From an uncultured Clostridia bacterium (GTDB lineage: Bacteria > Bacillota > Clostridia > Oscillospirales > Acutalibacteraceae): a stretch of DNA of 64,000 nucleotides. The stretch covers positions 62,001 to 126,000 of the forward strand of contig CANQXE010000001.1 of the NCBI GenBank assembly GCA_947627725.1, in the 5' to 3' direction. Shown here in pieces: positions 17,355 to 27,015 of the stretch (positions within the stretch are counted from its first letter, which is position 1; every line of letters begins with the position of its first letter). The notes below the pieces were generated by a model. That model was not told the DNA's origin and made no database searches. It saw only the letters and a program-made list of their open reading frames with translations. Made by a program: the position numbers and the translations under genes.

Positions 17355-18833
17355 ATGACAAAGCAGAAATATTTAAAGCAGATAAATAATGTAATAAAAA
17401 ACGGTAAATACAAGGATAACTGGGAATCCTTATCTCATCATAAAACACCAAAATGGTTTGTTGATGGTAAATTCGGAATTTTCATTCATTTCGGCATTTA
17501 CAGTGTGCCCGCGTTTGGAAACGAATGGTATTCAAGAGCAATGTATGATAAAAACGAGAGAGAATTTGAACATCATATCAAAACCTACGGTCCTCAAAAT
17601 GAGTTTGGTTACAAGGACTTTATCCCTATGTTCAGGGCTGAACGATTTAATGCTGATGAGTGGGTGGAATTGTTCAAAAAATCAGGCGCAAGATATGTTA
17701 TGCCTGTTGCCGAACACCACGACGGCTTTGCTATGTATGAAACGGAATTTAACCGCTGGAACGCAAAAAATATGGGTCCCTGCCGGGATATTGTCGCTGA
17801 TTTGAAAAAAGCCTGTGATAAAAGCAATCTTGTATTCTGTGCATCATCACACAGAGCGGAGCACTACTTCTTTATGAATATGGGCAGAACCTTTGACAGT
17901 GATGTAAACCGTGAAGAGTATGCCGATTTCTACGGTCCCGCGTACTACTGCCCTGAATTTGACAGCGGTACAATCCACAGGACAACGGCAGACACATACT
18001 CTCGCGGTGCAAGCAAAGAATGGCTTGAGGACTGGCTTGTACGCACCTGTGAAATTATAGACAAATATCAGCCGAAAATATTATATTTTGACTGGTGGAT
18101 TCATAATCATTCATTTAAACCGTATCTTAAAATGCTCGCCGCTTACTATTACAACAGAGCGGCTGAACGGGGTGAGGAAGTAACAATCCATTATAAACAC
18201 GAAGCCTTTCCCCCGACTGTGGCAACCTTTGATGTTGAGCGCGGAGCGCTTACAGATATTTCGCCTGTCCCATGGCAGACAGATACCGCAATCGGCAAAA
18301 AATCGTGGGGTTATATTAAAGATAACGAATATAAGCCTGCCCGTCAGATAATCTGCGATTTGATTGATATAGTCAGCAAGAACGGCAATCTCCTGCTCAA
18401 CGTGGGTCCAAAGCCTGACGGCACGATTACAGAGGAGGAAACAAAAGTCCTGCTTGAAATCGGCGAATGGCTCAAAGCAAACGGAGAGGGAATCTACGGC
18501 ACTACTTTCTGGAAACGGTTCGGAGAAGGAAATGTCAACGCGGAAGAAGGATTTTTCAAGGATTATAACGAGAAAGAATATACTTTTGAAGATTTCAGAT
18601 TTACATATAAAAACGGCTGTGTCTACGCGTTTCAGATGAGACCTGACGGAAACGACGTGAAAATTAAGACCTTTGCAAAGCATATCCCCCACGACTTCTT
18701 GGTTACTTGCGTTACCCTGCTCTCAACAGGTGAATCCATGCGCTTTGAAAGAACAGAAAACGAAATGATTATAAAAGCAAATACGCACTTCAAATCAGAT
18801 ACACCTATTTGCTTTAAAATAGAAATAGATTAG
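17355..18833 (+). CDS. GH29 alpha-L-fucosidase, cytoplasmic
   Basis: A retaining alpha-L-fucosidase. AAAAGGAG seven bases before ATG 17355 sets the start. Family signatures are FGIFIHFGIYSVPAFGNEWY near residue 45, PVAEHHDGFAMY near residue 118, KILYFDWW with the nucleophile aspartate near residue 242, and NGNLLLNVGPKPDGTI near residue 350. No signal peptide is visible, so it acts on imported oligosaccharides. Length about 492. It is followed 70 bases later by a GH31 gene in the same direction. Confidence 0.9.
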   Translation: MTKQKYLKQINNVIKNGKYKDNWESLSHHKTPKWFVDGKFGIFIHFGIYSVPAFGNEWYSRAMYDKNEREFEHHIKTYGPQNEFGYKDFIPMFRAERFNADEWVELFKKSGARYVMPVAEHHDGFAMYETEFNRWNAKNMGPCRDIVADLKKACDKSNLVFCASSHRAEHYFFMNMGRTFDSDVNREEYADFYGPAYYCPEFDSGTIHRTTADTYSRGASKEWLEDWLVRTCEIIDKYQPKILYFDWWIHNHSFKPYLKMLAAYYYNRAAERGEEVTIHYKHEAFPPTVATFDVERGALTDISPVPWQTDTAIGKKSWGYIKDNEYKPARQIICDLIDIVSKNGNLLLNVGPKPDGTITEEETKVLLEIGEWLKANGEGIYGTTFWKRFGEGNVNAEEGFFKDYNEKEYTFEDFRFTYKNGCVYAFQMRPDGNDVKIKTFAKHIPHDFLVTCVTLLSTGESMRFERTENEMIIKANTHFKSDTPICFKIEID

Positions 18834-18903
18834 CCTAATTTACCGCAAACTTACAGCCTGTACACAATCATAAAAAGCAAGGAAATCAAACTGGTGATGA
18901 AAA

Positions 18904-20850
18904 ATGAGAAATACTGTTATAAATCAAAATGAGATTTTATTTTCACGGAGCGGGGAGCTTGTGCGTATAACCCCTTGTTATAACAATTCCATACGCTTTC
19001 AGGCTTTCCCCGACTGCAAAATAATTGACGAGGACTTCACTTTAATGCCGCAAAAAGCCGATGCCGAAATTGTTGAAGATGAGAACGAAGTTTCAATGAC
19101 TGTCGGCAGTCTTACAATTAAGCTGGAAGGGAACGGCAAGATTACATATTATCGTGATGATAAAGTAATTTTAGAGGAAAAGCCTGAGCTTACCTTTAAC
19201 GGCGGGTTTCGACACTATGAAAACAAATCAAGCGGTCTTTGGTCCGCCCGTGTTACGTTTGAAAGCGTTGACGGCGAGCATTTCTACGGACTCGGTCACG
19301 AGGCAAGCAACTGTTTTGATTTAAAGGGCTGTTCCTTTGATATCCGCCATGTCAATGCAAAATGCACAATACCGTTTGTCTATTCCTCTCTCGGATACGG
19401 TTTTTTATGGAACAATCCCGCTGTCGGCAATGTTGAACTGTCGTACAACAGAACACGCTGGAGTGTACATTCCACACAAAAAATTGATTTTGCAGTCATA
19501 GGAGGAACTCCAAAAGAGGTAGCCGGGGCGCTCGCGGATTTGACGGGACACGCTCCGATTATGCCGCACTGGGCAACAGGCTTTTGGCAAAGCCGTTTGA
19601 GATACGAAACGCAGGAGGAACTCCTTGAGGTTGCACGAAGATATAAAAAAGAGAATATTCCCCTCTCCGCAATTGTCGCGGATTATTTCCACTGGACAGA
19701 GCAGGGAGACTATAAATTCGACCCTTCTTATTGGCAGGACGTAAAAGCTATGACGGACGAACTGCATAAGATGAATACAAAGCTTGTAGTTTCAATGTGG
19801 CCCACAATTAACGGAAACAGCGAAAACTATTCCTATATGCGTGATAACAATATGCTTATCCGAACCGCCGCAGGCTCAGACAGAGTATTCAGCTTTTACG
19901 GCTGGCAGGCTGAAATTGATGTTACAAATCCCGCAACACGTGAATTTGTCTGGAGCAGACTTAAAGAGAATTACATAGATAACGGCGTTGACGCTCTCTG
20001 GTTTGACGAGGCTGAGCCTGAAATTCATCCGGAAAATTTTGACTATTTAATTTTTCATAAAGGAGGGGGCGGTGAGACTGCCCTGCTTTATCCGTACTAT
20101 TATGCAAAATTGGCTTATGACGGTTTCAAATCAATCGGAATTGACAATCCGGTAACGCTTACCCGCTGTGCTTATCTCGGCAGTCAAAAATTCGGCGCTT
20201 TGGTATGGTCGGGCGATATTCCGTCAACCTTTGAAAGTCTAAGGGCTCAGGTAAAGGCGGGGCTTAATATGGCTATGTGCGGTATTCCATGGTGGAACAC
20301 GGATATCGGCGGTTTTTACGGAGGAGATACTCGGAGTGACGAATTCAGAGAGCTTATGGTCAGGTGGTTTCAGTACGGCGTATTTTCACCGGTTATGCGT
20401 CTGCACGGAAACCGAAACCGCCACGGTGAGAAGCATAATGTAAAAGAGCCGTCGGGTGATCCGAACGAGCTTTGGAGCTTTGGCGAGAAAAACTTTAAAA
20501 TTCTGAAAGAGCTTGTATTTTTGAGGGAAAGACTGAGACCGTATATTGAATATCATATGAAAATCGCCTCGGAAAAAGGCTATCCTGTTATGCGCCCGAT
20601 GTTTTTTGATTATCCCGATGATGAAATTTGTTATACACTCGGTGAGCAGTATATGTTTGGAAATGACATTTTATTTGCTCCGATTGTAAACCGAGGACAA
20701 ACAAATAAGAAGGTTTATCTTCCCAAAGGAGAATGGGTACTGACTAAAAACAAGAAGACATACACAGAGGGCTGGCACGAAATATCAGCGAATATTGATG
20801 AATATATTGCCTTTGTAAAACAAGGCTCGGATGTAATAAAGTGCTTTTGA
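18904..20850 (+). CDS. GH31-family alpha-glycosidase, cytoplasmic
   Basis: A retaining alpha-glycosidase (648 residues) with an N-terminal beta-sandwich, a TIM barrel and C-terminal beta domains. The nucleophile aspartate lies in DALWFDEAEPEI near residue 367, and the acid/base aspartate in LVWSGDIPSTFESL near residue 440. The catalytic pocket continues with CGIPWWNTDIGGFYGG. The WFDEAEPE form resembles the broad GH31 group around alpha-xylosidases and related enzymes, so alpha-xylose or alpha-galactose are both possible. It probably belongs to the same operon as GH29. Confidence 0.82.
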   Translation: MRNTVINQNEILFSRSGELVRITPCYNNSIRFQAFPDCKIIDEDFTLMPQKADAEIVEDENEVSMTVGSLTIKLEGNGKITYYRDDKVILEEKPELTFNGGFRHYENKSSGLWSARVTFESVDGEHFYGLGHEASNCFDLKGCSFDIRHVNAKCTIPFVYSSLGYGFLWNNPAVGNVELSYNRTRWSVHSTQKIDFAVIGGTPKEVAGALADLTGHAPIMPHWATGFWQSRLRYETQEELLEVARRYKKENIPLSAIVADYFHWTEQGDYKFDPSYWQDVKAMTDELHKMNTKLVVSMWPTINGNSENYSYMRDNNMLIRTAAGSDRVFSFYGWQAEIDVTNPATREFVWSRLKENYIDNGVDALWFDEAEPEIHPENFDYLIFHKGGGGETALLYPYYYAKLAYDGFKSIGIDNPVTLTRCAYLGSQKFGALVWSGDIPSTFESLRAQVKAGLNMAMCGIPWWNTDIGGFYGGDTRSDEFRELMVRWFQYGVFSPVMRLHGNRNRHGEKHNVKEPSGDPNELWSFGEKNFKILKELVFLRERLRPYIEYHMKIASEKGYPVMRPMFFDYPDDEICYTLGEQYMFGNDILFAPIVNRGQTNKKVYLPKGEWVLTKNKKTYTEGWHEISANIDEYIAFVKQGSDVIKCF

Positions 20851-20883
20851 TTTGCCTTTTATTTATCTTTTAAGTAATTATTG

Positions 20884-20913
20884 TTGTTTTAAATAATATA
20901 TCTATGATAAAAT
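20884..20913 (+). promoter_or_regulatory. Candidate promoter of the GH51 lipoprotein gene
   Basis: TTGTTT (20884-20889), an 18-base spacer and TAAAAT (20908-20913) precede the gene by a short leader. Confidence 0.4.
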
Positions 20914-20946
20914 AAAGTATAAAATTTATTGAGAGGGATTTTGATT

Positions 20947-23676
20947 ATGAAGCATTTTCTGCAATCAGTATTTAAGCCTTTACTTGCCGTGCTGCTTGCC
21001 TTTTCGGTTATCTGTCTGAACAGCTGCGGCTCCGGCGCAAAAAGTCCGAATAACAACAAAATCAGTGAGTACAACGCACAGCTTGCGGACTATACACTCA
21101 ATATTGACTCCTCAAATGAGATACACGATATAAGCGACCTGCTTTTCGGCATTTTCTTTGAGGACATCAATTTTGCGGCAGACGGGGGTCTTTATGCCGA
21201 AAAAATAGTTAACCGCTCGTTTGAGTTTACCGAGCTTGCTGAAAACGACCAACTTTACGGCTGGAGAACTGTCGGTAACGCAGGAGCGGAGGTTAAAATA
21301 AACGACACCGAAAACTGCCTGAATGAGAACAATACTAATTATCTTGTTCTTACAAACGATGAAAATAAGCAGGCAGGTATTGAAAACGTAGGCTTTCTTG
21401 ACGGATTATCGGTCAAAAAAGACGAGAATTATAATTTTTCGCTTTACGCAAAAGGTATAGACGGTTATACAGGTCCTGTGAGCGTCCGCATTATGGCCGG
21501 CAAATCTGTAGCTGCCGAAGCACAGATTGACCGCATTACTGACAAATGGGATAAATATGAGCTTTCATTCACCTCATCTGTTGACGCAAATGAGGACGTA
21601 AGGCTGCAAGTCCTAATAGACAATGGCTCAGCCGCATTTGATATGATATCTCTCTTTCCAAAAGATACATATAAAGGCAGGGAAAACGGTTTAAGAAACG
21701 ACCTTGCCACTATGCTTGAAGAGCTTCAGCCGAAATTCCTCCGTTTCCCCGGCGGCTGCGTGATTGAAGGCTGCGATGAGGGTACTGCCTATCACTGGAA
21801 GGATTCTATCGGCGTCGGAAGCGACGGTCTGCCTCTTAAATTCAACGGCAGATACGGCGACGTTGCCGCAAGAAAGCAGGGTGAAAATATATGGACGGAT
21901 CACGCCGCAACGGACGACAAGTGGCCGAGCTTTATGTCATACGGTCTCGGTTTTTACGAATATTTCCAGCTTGCTGAAGATATCGGCGCTGTCGGCGTTC
22001 CCGTTCTCAACTGCGGACTTTACTGCCAGATGAGAGGTATGGGTCCCGTTGATATGAATACAGAGCTGTTTAAATCATATATTCAGGATATGCTTGACCT
22101 TGTTGAATTCTGCCGCGGAGACGCCTCATCAACCTGGGGAAAGGTGAGAGCGGACCTTGGGCATAAAGAGCCCTTTGAGCTTAAATACATATGTATAGGA
22201 AACGAGAATGAGGGCAAGGATTATTTTGTACGTTACAAGGCTTTCCTCGACGCGCTCAATGCTGCAAAGGCAAAAAATCCGGATTTGTACGAGGGAATTG
22301 AGCTGATTTATTCATCGGGTGCATCTGCTGCCGGAGGAGAAAATTATTCAGCCTCCTACGAATACGCAAAGAAACAGCTTGGAAACAGCGAAAGCGCTTC
22401 CGATTTTGCGGCAGCTACCGACCACCACTACTATAACGAGCCTGAATGGTTTTTGAAAAATACAAATTATTATGATGAAAATAATTATCCGAGAGACGTT
22501 GACAGTATGACCGATACGCCCTACGGCGGAGGACTTAATGTCTTTCTCGGCGAATATGCATCAAAGTCAAACACACTTAACTCCGCACTTGCGGAGGCCG
22601 CGTATATGACAGGTCTTGAGAGAAACGGTGATATAGTCCGCATGGCGGCATACGCTCCGCTTTTCGGCAACAATACCGCAAAGCATTGGGAGCCCGACCT
22701 CATTTGGTTCAATAACAGCACAAGTACGGGCTCAGTAAACTATTACATACAAAAGCTGTTTTCAACAAACACGGGTTCAAAGCTCCTTTCATCAACGCTT
22801 GAGGGCGCGTCACTATCCGGCAAGGATATCAGCGGTAAGGTAGGAGTCGGTACCTGGTACACCTCGGCGGAATTTGATAATGTTAAAATAGTCAATAACG
22901 ATACGGGTGAAATACTTGCTGAGGACGATTTTTCATCAGGTGGCAAAGGCTTTAAAAAGAACTGGGAAAAGGTTACCGACGGAGAATTCGGCATTGTCGA
23001 CGGCAGGCTGCGCCAGGCAACAACCGAAATGGAATACAGCGAAAACGGCTCAGTTGTTTATTTCGGTGACACCGATTGGTCAAATTACACATTTACCGTT
23101 GAAGCAACTAAGCTCGACGGAGCGGAGGGCTTTATTATTCCCTTCGCCGTAAAGGACAGCAAAACAAATTACTTCTGGAATCTCGGAGGTTGGGAAAACA
23201 CTGTTTCCTGCCTGCAGCATATGCAGGACGGTGTTAAAACGGGTCAGATTCTCGGCACTGTAAAACCGTTTGAGGCTGAAACAGGCAAAACCTATACCTT
23301 AAAGATTACAGTTGACGGTACAAATATTAAGTGCTATGTTGACGATAAGCTCTATGTTGATTATGACGCGGGAAGCTCTTCGGAAGCAGAGGCGTATCAG
23401 GTAGTAAGCACAGATGAAAACGGCGACATTATTATTAAGCTTGTTAATGTGACTGATTCCGAGCGCACATTTGCAGTTGATATTTCCGGAGCTGAAAGCA
23501 TTGCCGATAACGCTACAGTTTATCAGGTTTCAGGCGAAAGCCTTGACGATGAAAATATTCTCGGCGACAAGGATACCTGCACTATGGAGAAATTCAACGT
23601 TTCGGGAATTAAAAAAAGCTTTAATTACACAGTTTCTCAATACTCCGCGACGGTTATACGTATTCCAAGAAAATAA
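20947..23676 (+). CDS. GH51-type alpha-L-arabinofuranosidase lipoprotein with an inserted beta-sandwich domain
   Basis: A cell-surface arabinofuranosidase. The start ATG 20947 follows GAGAGGGA; the signal peptide ends LNSC, a lipobox. An N-terminal carbohydrate-binding-like domain (about residues 80-220) precedes the GH51 barrel with RFPGGC, the acid/base glutamate in CIGNENEG and the nucleophile glutamate in VFLGEYASKS. Between the barrel and the last GH51 beta strands sits an extra domain of about 180 residues, from IVNNDTGEILAEDDFSS to KCYVDDKLYVDYD, of LamG/concanavalin type. The GH51 C-terminal strand set (IIIKLVNVTDSERTF) resumes after it. Total 909 residues. Confidence 0.85.
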   Translation: MKHFLQSVFKPLLAVLLAFSVICLNSCGSGAKSPNNNKISEYNAQLADYTLNIDSSNEIHDISDLLFGIFFEDINFAADGGLYAEKIVNRSFEFTELAENDQLYGWRTVGNAGAEVKINDTENCLNENNTNYLVLTNDENKQAGIENVGFLDGLSVKKDENYNFSLYAKGIDGYTGPVSVRIMAGKSVAAEAQIDRITDKWDKYELSFTSSVDANEDVRLQVLIDNGSAAFDMISLFPKDTYKGRENGLRNDLATMLEELQPKFLRFPGGCVIEGCDEGTAYHWKDSIGVGSDGLPLKFNGRYGDVAARKQGENIWTDHAATDDKWPSFMSYGLGFYEYFQLAEDIGAVGVPVLNCGLYCQMRGMGPVDMNTELFKSYIQDMLDLVEFCRGDASSTWGKVRADLGHKEPFELKYICIGNENEGKDYFVRYKAFLDALNAAKAKNPDLYEGIELIYSSGASAAGGENYSASYEYAKKQLGNSESASDFAAATDHHYYNEPEWFLKNTNYYDENNYPRDVDSMTDTPYGGGLNVFLGEYASKSNTLNSALAEAAYMTGLERNGDIVRMAAYAPLFGNNTAKHWEPDLIWFNNSTSTGSVNYYIQKLFSTNTGSKLLSSTLEGASLSGKDISGKVGVGTWYTSAEFDNVKIVNNDTGEILAEDDFSSGGKGFKKNWEKVTDGEFGIVDGRLRQATTEMEYSENGSVVYFGDTDWSNYTFTVEATKLDGAEGFIIPFAVKDSKTNYFWNLGGWENTVSCLQHMQDGVKTGQILGTVKPFEAETGKTYTLKITVDGTNIKCYVDDKLYVDYDAGSSSEAEAYQVVSTDENGDIIIKLVNVTDSERTFAVDISGAESIADNATVYQVSGESLDDENILGDKDTCTMEKFNVSGIKKSFNYTVSQYSATVIRIPRK

Positions 23677-23689
23677 TCAGTATATTCTA

Positions 23690-23726
23690 ATAAAGTGAGC
23701 AGTTTAGTTTAAACTGCTCGCTTTAT
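23690..23726 (+). terminator. Terminator after the GH51 gene
   Basis: The inverted repeat GAGCAGTTTA/TAAACTGCTC, extended by AAAG/CTTT around a wobble pair, is followed by TGCTTTTCTG. The T-run is short. Confidence 0.65.
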
Positions 23727-23796
23727 GCTTTTCTGTATTTATGTGAATATATAGAAAAAAGGTATAAAATATGATATAATCATTTCGGTGATAATT

Positions 23797-24471
23797 ATGA
23801 TTAGCCTTACCTGGAACAAGGTTTTGTTTGACATAACGGATATAGGCGGGGGCTTGCTTGGTACCGATATACCGAGGCACGCGCATTCAAAAAACAGCTA
23901 TGAGCTTCATTTTATTACCGGCGGAAAAGGCAGACTTGTTACCGATACAAAGCAATATGAATTAAAATCGGGTGACTTTTTCATAACGGGACCTAATATT
24001 TATCACGAACAAATCGCCGATAAGAACAGTCCCGTACAGGATGTTTTTATTATGCTTCAGGCAGTCAATACAAATAAGGCAAACGCAATTTCACTTGCTC
24101 TTTTAGAAACACATTTTTATTATTGCGAGGGTTATGATTTCACTTCGGCTCAGGAAATATTAAAGGAATATAAGAATAAAAAAACAGATTATACGAGTGC
24201 GGTCAGTGGTCTTACGATGAAGCTGCTAACAGATATAATCAGATTGATTCTGCCCGATGATTTTAATGAAATTATCATTTCAAAAAGCCTTAACGACAGG
24301 CGGTTTGTTATAATTGAGCAGGCATTTTTGTACACACCCGATTTAACCTTGGCTGAGCTTTCCGGCAAAATCGGATTGTGTGAAAGGCAAACACAGCGGC
24401 TTTTAAAAAAATACTACGGAAAAAGCTTTAGAGAAAAGAAAAAAGAACAAAATAAAAAAACGGCGGTGTAA
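23797..24471 (+). CDS. AraC-type regulator with cupin domain and only one DNA-binding helix-turn-helix
   Basis: A transcription factor with an N-terminal cupin sugar-sensing domain (HAHSKNSYELHFITGGKGRLVTD, then LKSGDFFITGPNIYHE). Its C-terminal helix-turn-helix is TLAELSGKIGLCERQTQRLLKKYYG. AraC proteins normally carry two such motifs in about 100 residues; here the protein ends (KKKEQNKKTAV) about 15 residues after the first. TATAAT at 23775-23780 and GGTGA before ATG 23797 support the start. Stop and next start are 2 bases apart, so it is co-transcribed with the transporter it probably controls. Confidence 0.75.
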   Translation: MISLTWNKVLFDITDIGGGLLGTDIPRHAHSKNSYELHFITGGKGRLVTDTKQYELKSGDFFITGPNIYHEQIADKNSPVQDVFIMLQAVNTNKANAISLALLETHFYYCEGYDFTSAQEILKEYKNKKTDYTSAVSGLTMKLLTDIIRLILPDDFNEIIISKSLNDRRFVIIEQAFLYTPDLTLAELSGKIGLCERQTQRLLKKYYGKSFREKKKEQNKKTAV

Positions 24472-24473
24472 AA

Positions 24474-25982
24474 ATGGCAGACGATATAATAACAGCATAT
24501 GAGGAAATAACTGCTGCGTCCGAGATTGACAGGCTCGCGTACACAAAAAAGCGTTACCTGTCCCCTAAGGAAATTGCGGCATACGTTCTTGTAAACTTTG
24601 GGCAGAAAAATCTCAGTCAGTATGTAAGTGTTTATAAGGAATTTTTTATGATTCAGTTTTTAAAGCTGAATTCAACGGCATATGCCCACATAAATCTCTT
24701 CGCGTCTATTTACGACGCCCTTGACGATACGCTGTCAGGCTTGATAATAGACAGAACCAGAACACGCTGGGGAAGAATCAGACCGTTTTTTATACTCCCT
24801 CTTCCTCTTTGGGTTATGGGCGGATTTATGATGTTTACCGCTCCCGAGTTTTCATCTGTTCAGAAAGTAATCTGGTCCGCAACAGCGATACTTATTTACG
24901 GGCTTGGAATGAGCTATTTTAACGCCTGGAATTTGATGATGTATAACATCACTCCAAACACCGACGAGCGGAACAATCTCATAACCACAACAAAATTCTT
25001 TGAGCTTTTCGGGGACTGGATACCCTCTTTTGTTCCGATATTTGTTGAAATTCTGCCGAGAATAAGCAGCAAATTTACAATGCAGGGAATTTACTCCTTC
25101 TTTGCGTATTTCATTCTTATCCTTGCCGCGGCATTTTCAATTTTCGGCTTTTTCAATATGAGGGAAAGAATACCGCTTCAGTCAAGAGAGAAAATGAACG
25201 AAACCTCTGTCTTTGAATCCATTAAGCAGATATTTACAAACCGACCGCTTTTCGCCATTATTTCTGCTGATTTTTTTAATGGGTTCAAAGCAGTAGGCGG
25301 CTCAACTGAATCATATTTCTGGCTCAATAATACCGGCTCGGTCGCAAACGCGTCAATCTGCGGTCTGTTCACAGGCGCGCCGAATTACATAATGGTACCG
25401 ATTGCGGCAAAGATAATAAAAAAATTCGGTGCGAGAACAACGGCAATCGGATGCGGACTGTTCGCCGGAACGGCTTACATAACAATGTTTTTTGTCGGTT
25501 TTCGCCCGTTCGGTCAAACCATTTACGATAATTACATTTTAAATTTAGCATGGATATTCTTTGCACTGACGGTCTGCGGACTTCCAAATAAGATTATGCT
25601 TGTTGTCGGTCCAATTTTAAGCGCGGAGGCATTTGACTATATGGAATGGAAGCACGGTGCCAGAAACGAAGCACTCGTCACAACAGTTCAGGGATATTTC
25701 GGCAAGCTCTCAGGCTCTATAACAGGCTGGCTGTCAGGTATGGTTTTAACGTGGATTAACTATGTTCCTCTGACAGATTCACTCGGTAATGCACTGCCGC
25801 AGAGCAATCCTGAAATATTAAGCGGTATCTGGGCGGTTTTCTGTCTGCTTCCCGGCTTCGCGCGTCTGCTTTACGGTATTTCCTATATTTTCTATCCAAT
25901 ACACGGACGACTTAAGGATCAGATGATTGTTGAGCTTGCTGATTTGCGTGCAGACCGGCTTGAAGAACAGAGTAATAAATAG
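24474..25982 (+). CDS. GPH-family sugar:cation symporter (MFS superfamily)
   Basis: A polytopic membrane transporter of 502 residues with about 12 hydrophobic segments. The signature is in the first cytoplasmic loop (YDALDDTLSGLIIDRTRTRWGRIRPFF), the conserved D/R-rich motif of glycoside-pentoside-hexuronide:cation symporters such as MelB and XynB-associated porters. It likely imports the oligosaccharides cut by the surface lipoproteins for the cytoplasmic GH4, GH29 and GH31 enzymes. The exact substrate cannot be read. Coupled to the AraC-type gene; ends at a strong terminator. Confidence 0.85.
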   Translation: MADDIITAYEEITAASEIDRLAYTKKRYLSPKEIAAYVLVNFGQKNLSQYVSVYKEFFMIQFLKLNSTAYAHINLFASIYDALDDTLSGLIIDRTRTRWGRIRPFFILPLPLWVMGGFMMFTAPEFSSVQKVIWSATAILIYGLGMSYFNAWNLMMYNITPNTDERNNLITTTKFFELFGDWIPSFVPIFVEILPRISSKFTMQGIYSFFAYFILILAAAFSIFGFFNMRERIPLQSREKMNETSVFESIKQIFTNRPLFAIISADFFNGFKAVGGSTESYFWLNNTGSVANASICGLFTGAPNYIMVPIAAKIIKKFGARTTAIGCGLFAGTAYITMFFVGFRPFGQTIYDNYILNLAWIFFALTVCGLPNKIMLVVGPILSAEAFDYMEWKHGARNEALVTTVQGYFGKLSGSITGWLSGMVLTWINYVPLTDSLGNALPQSNPEILSGIWAVFCLLPGFARLLYGISYIFYPIHGRLKDQMIVELADLRADRLEEQSNK

Positions 25983-26003
25983 CGTGTTTTCTTTATTTAT
26001 GCA

Positions 26004-26040
26004 AAAAAGCTGATTGACATTATACTTCAATCAGCTTTTT
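26004..26040. terminator. Bidirectional intrinsic terminator
   Basis: The perfect 13-bp repeat AAAAAGCTGATTG/CAATCAGCTTTTT serves both the GPH transporter and the converging exporter operon. Confidence 0.9.
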
Positions 26041-26049
26041 GATATTATT

Positions 26050-27015
26050 CTATAATCTTAACTCATCCTCTTTGCGCTGTTTTCCTGCATTTATGATTAA
26101 CGGGATTGCACAGCCGATTCCGCCGCCGACCGCTAAGCCCGCAAGTGCAAATACCCACCAAAGAGGATTTTTCTTTTCCTCCTCTTCGTCCTCATCTGTG
26201 TCCTCAACAATCTTCTCCTCTATTTTTGTTGAAAGATCAATTGTTTTTGTATATTCCTTTGCAAATTCGTCCTCATAGGTAATGACAGCCTTGCCTTTAG
26301 TCTCGCCGGTAATTTCTGAGCCGACACGGAGATTAGCGCTTCCCGAAGCGCTTTCACCTGCCTCAATCTCACCTACAAATACACAGCCGCCGCTTTCAAG
26401 CCCTTTTATATCAAAATCTATTTTACTGTTTCTTATCTTGCTTTTACCTGTATTAATAAAAGTAAAATCAACTGTAACAGTATCCTCCTGATATGTTTTT
26501 TTCGGAAGCTGAATACCGCTGTAATCAAAGCCGATACGCTGTTTTACATTGATACGGATAATATCCGACGATGAATAAGGATTATACAGTTTGTCCTCGT
26601 ATTCACTTGATACAGTAACCGCATGCTCCCCTATCTGAGCGTTCGCGGACGCGGTCAGGTTAACTGTCCATGTATATGTGCCGCCCGCATATATTGTATC
26701 TACATACTTTGTGCCTGTACCGACAGGCTTTATATCCCCGCTCTCCTCCGTCAGTGTCAGCTTGATATTTTTAACCGCCTTTGTGCCGCTGTAATTTTTA
26801 AAGGTAATAGTAACCTTTGAGGTTTTATCGGGTGTAAGACTTCCGCCCTCAACCTTAAAATCGCTTACCATTAATCTCGGCTGTGACATATTCTCCGTAA
26901 CCGCCACAGCTTCATTAGCGCTGTCCTGTTCAGTCTCACCGCTTGCATAGGCGGTGAAACCGAAAGAAAAATAAATAACCAATGTTAATAAAATTATAAA
27001 TAACCTTTTCATCAT
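26050..27015 (-). CDS. Exported, membrane-anchored CARDB/COG1361-like protein of the ABC exporter operon
   Basis: An N-terminal signal peptide (LFIILLTLVIYFSFGFTAYAS) is followed by two Ig-like beta domains (LMVSDFKVEGGSLTPDKTSKVTITF and IGFDYSGIQLPKKTYQEDTVTVDF) of the CARDB/S-layer-like type. An acidic linker (EDTDEDEEEEKK) and one C-terminal membrane helix (WWVFALAGLAVGGGIGCAIPLII) follow. It is the last gene of the operon, overlapping the permease stop by 4 bases. The layout suggests an outward-facing accessory protein of the ABC transporter. Function is inferred from position only. Confidence 0.7.
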   Translation of the reverse strand: MMKRLFIILLTLVIYFSFGFTAYASGETEQDSANEAVAVTENMSQPRLMVSDFKVEGGSLTPDKTSKVTITFKNYSGTKAVKNIKLTLTEESGDIKPVGTGTKYVDTIYAGGTYTWTVNLTASANAQIGEHAVTVSSEYEDKLYNPYSSSDIIRINVKQRIGFDYSGIQLPKKTYQEDTVTVDFTFINTGKSKIRNSKIDFDIKGLESGGCVFVGEIEAGESASGSANLRVGSEITGETKGKAVITYEDEFAKEYTKTIDLSTKIEEKIVEDTDEDEEEEKKNPLWWVFALAGLAVGGGIGCAIPLIINAGKQRKEDELRL

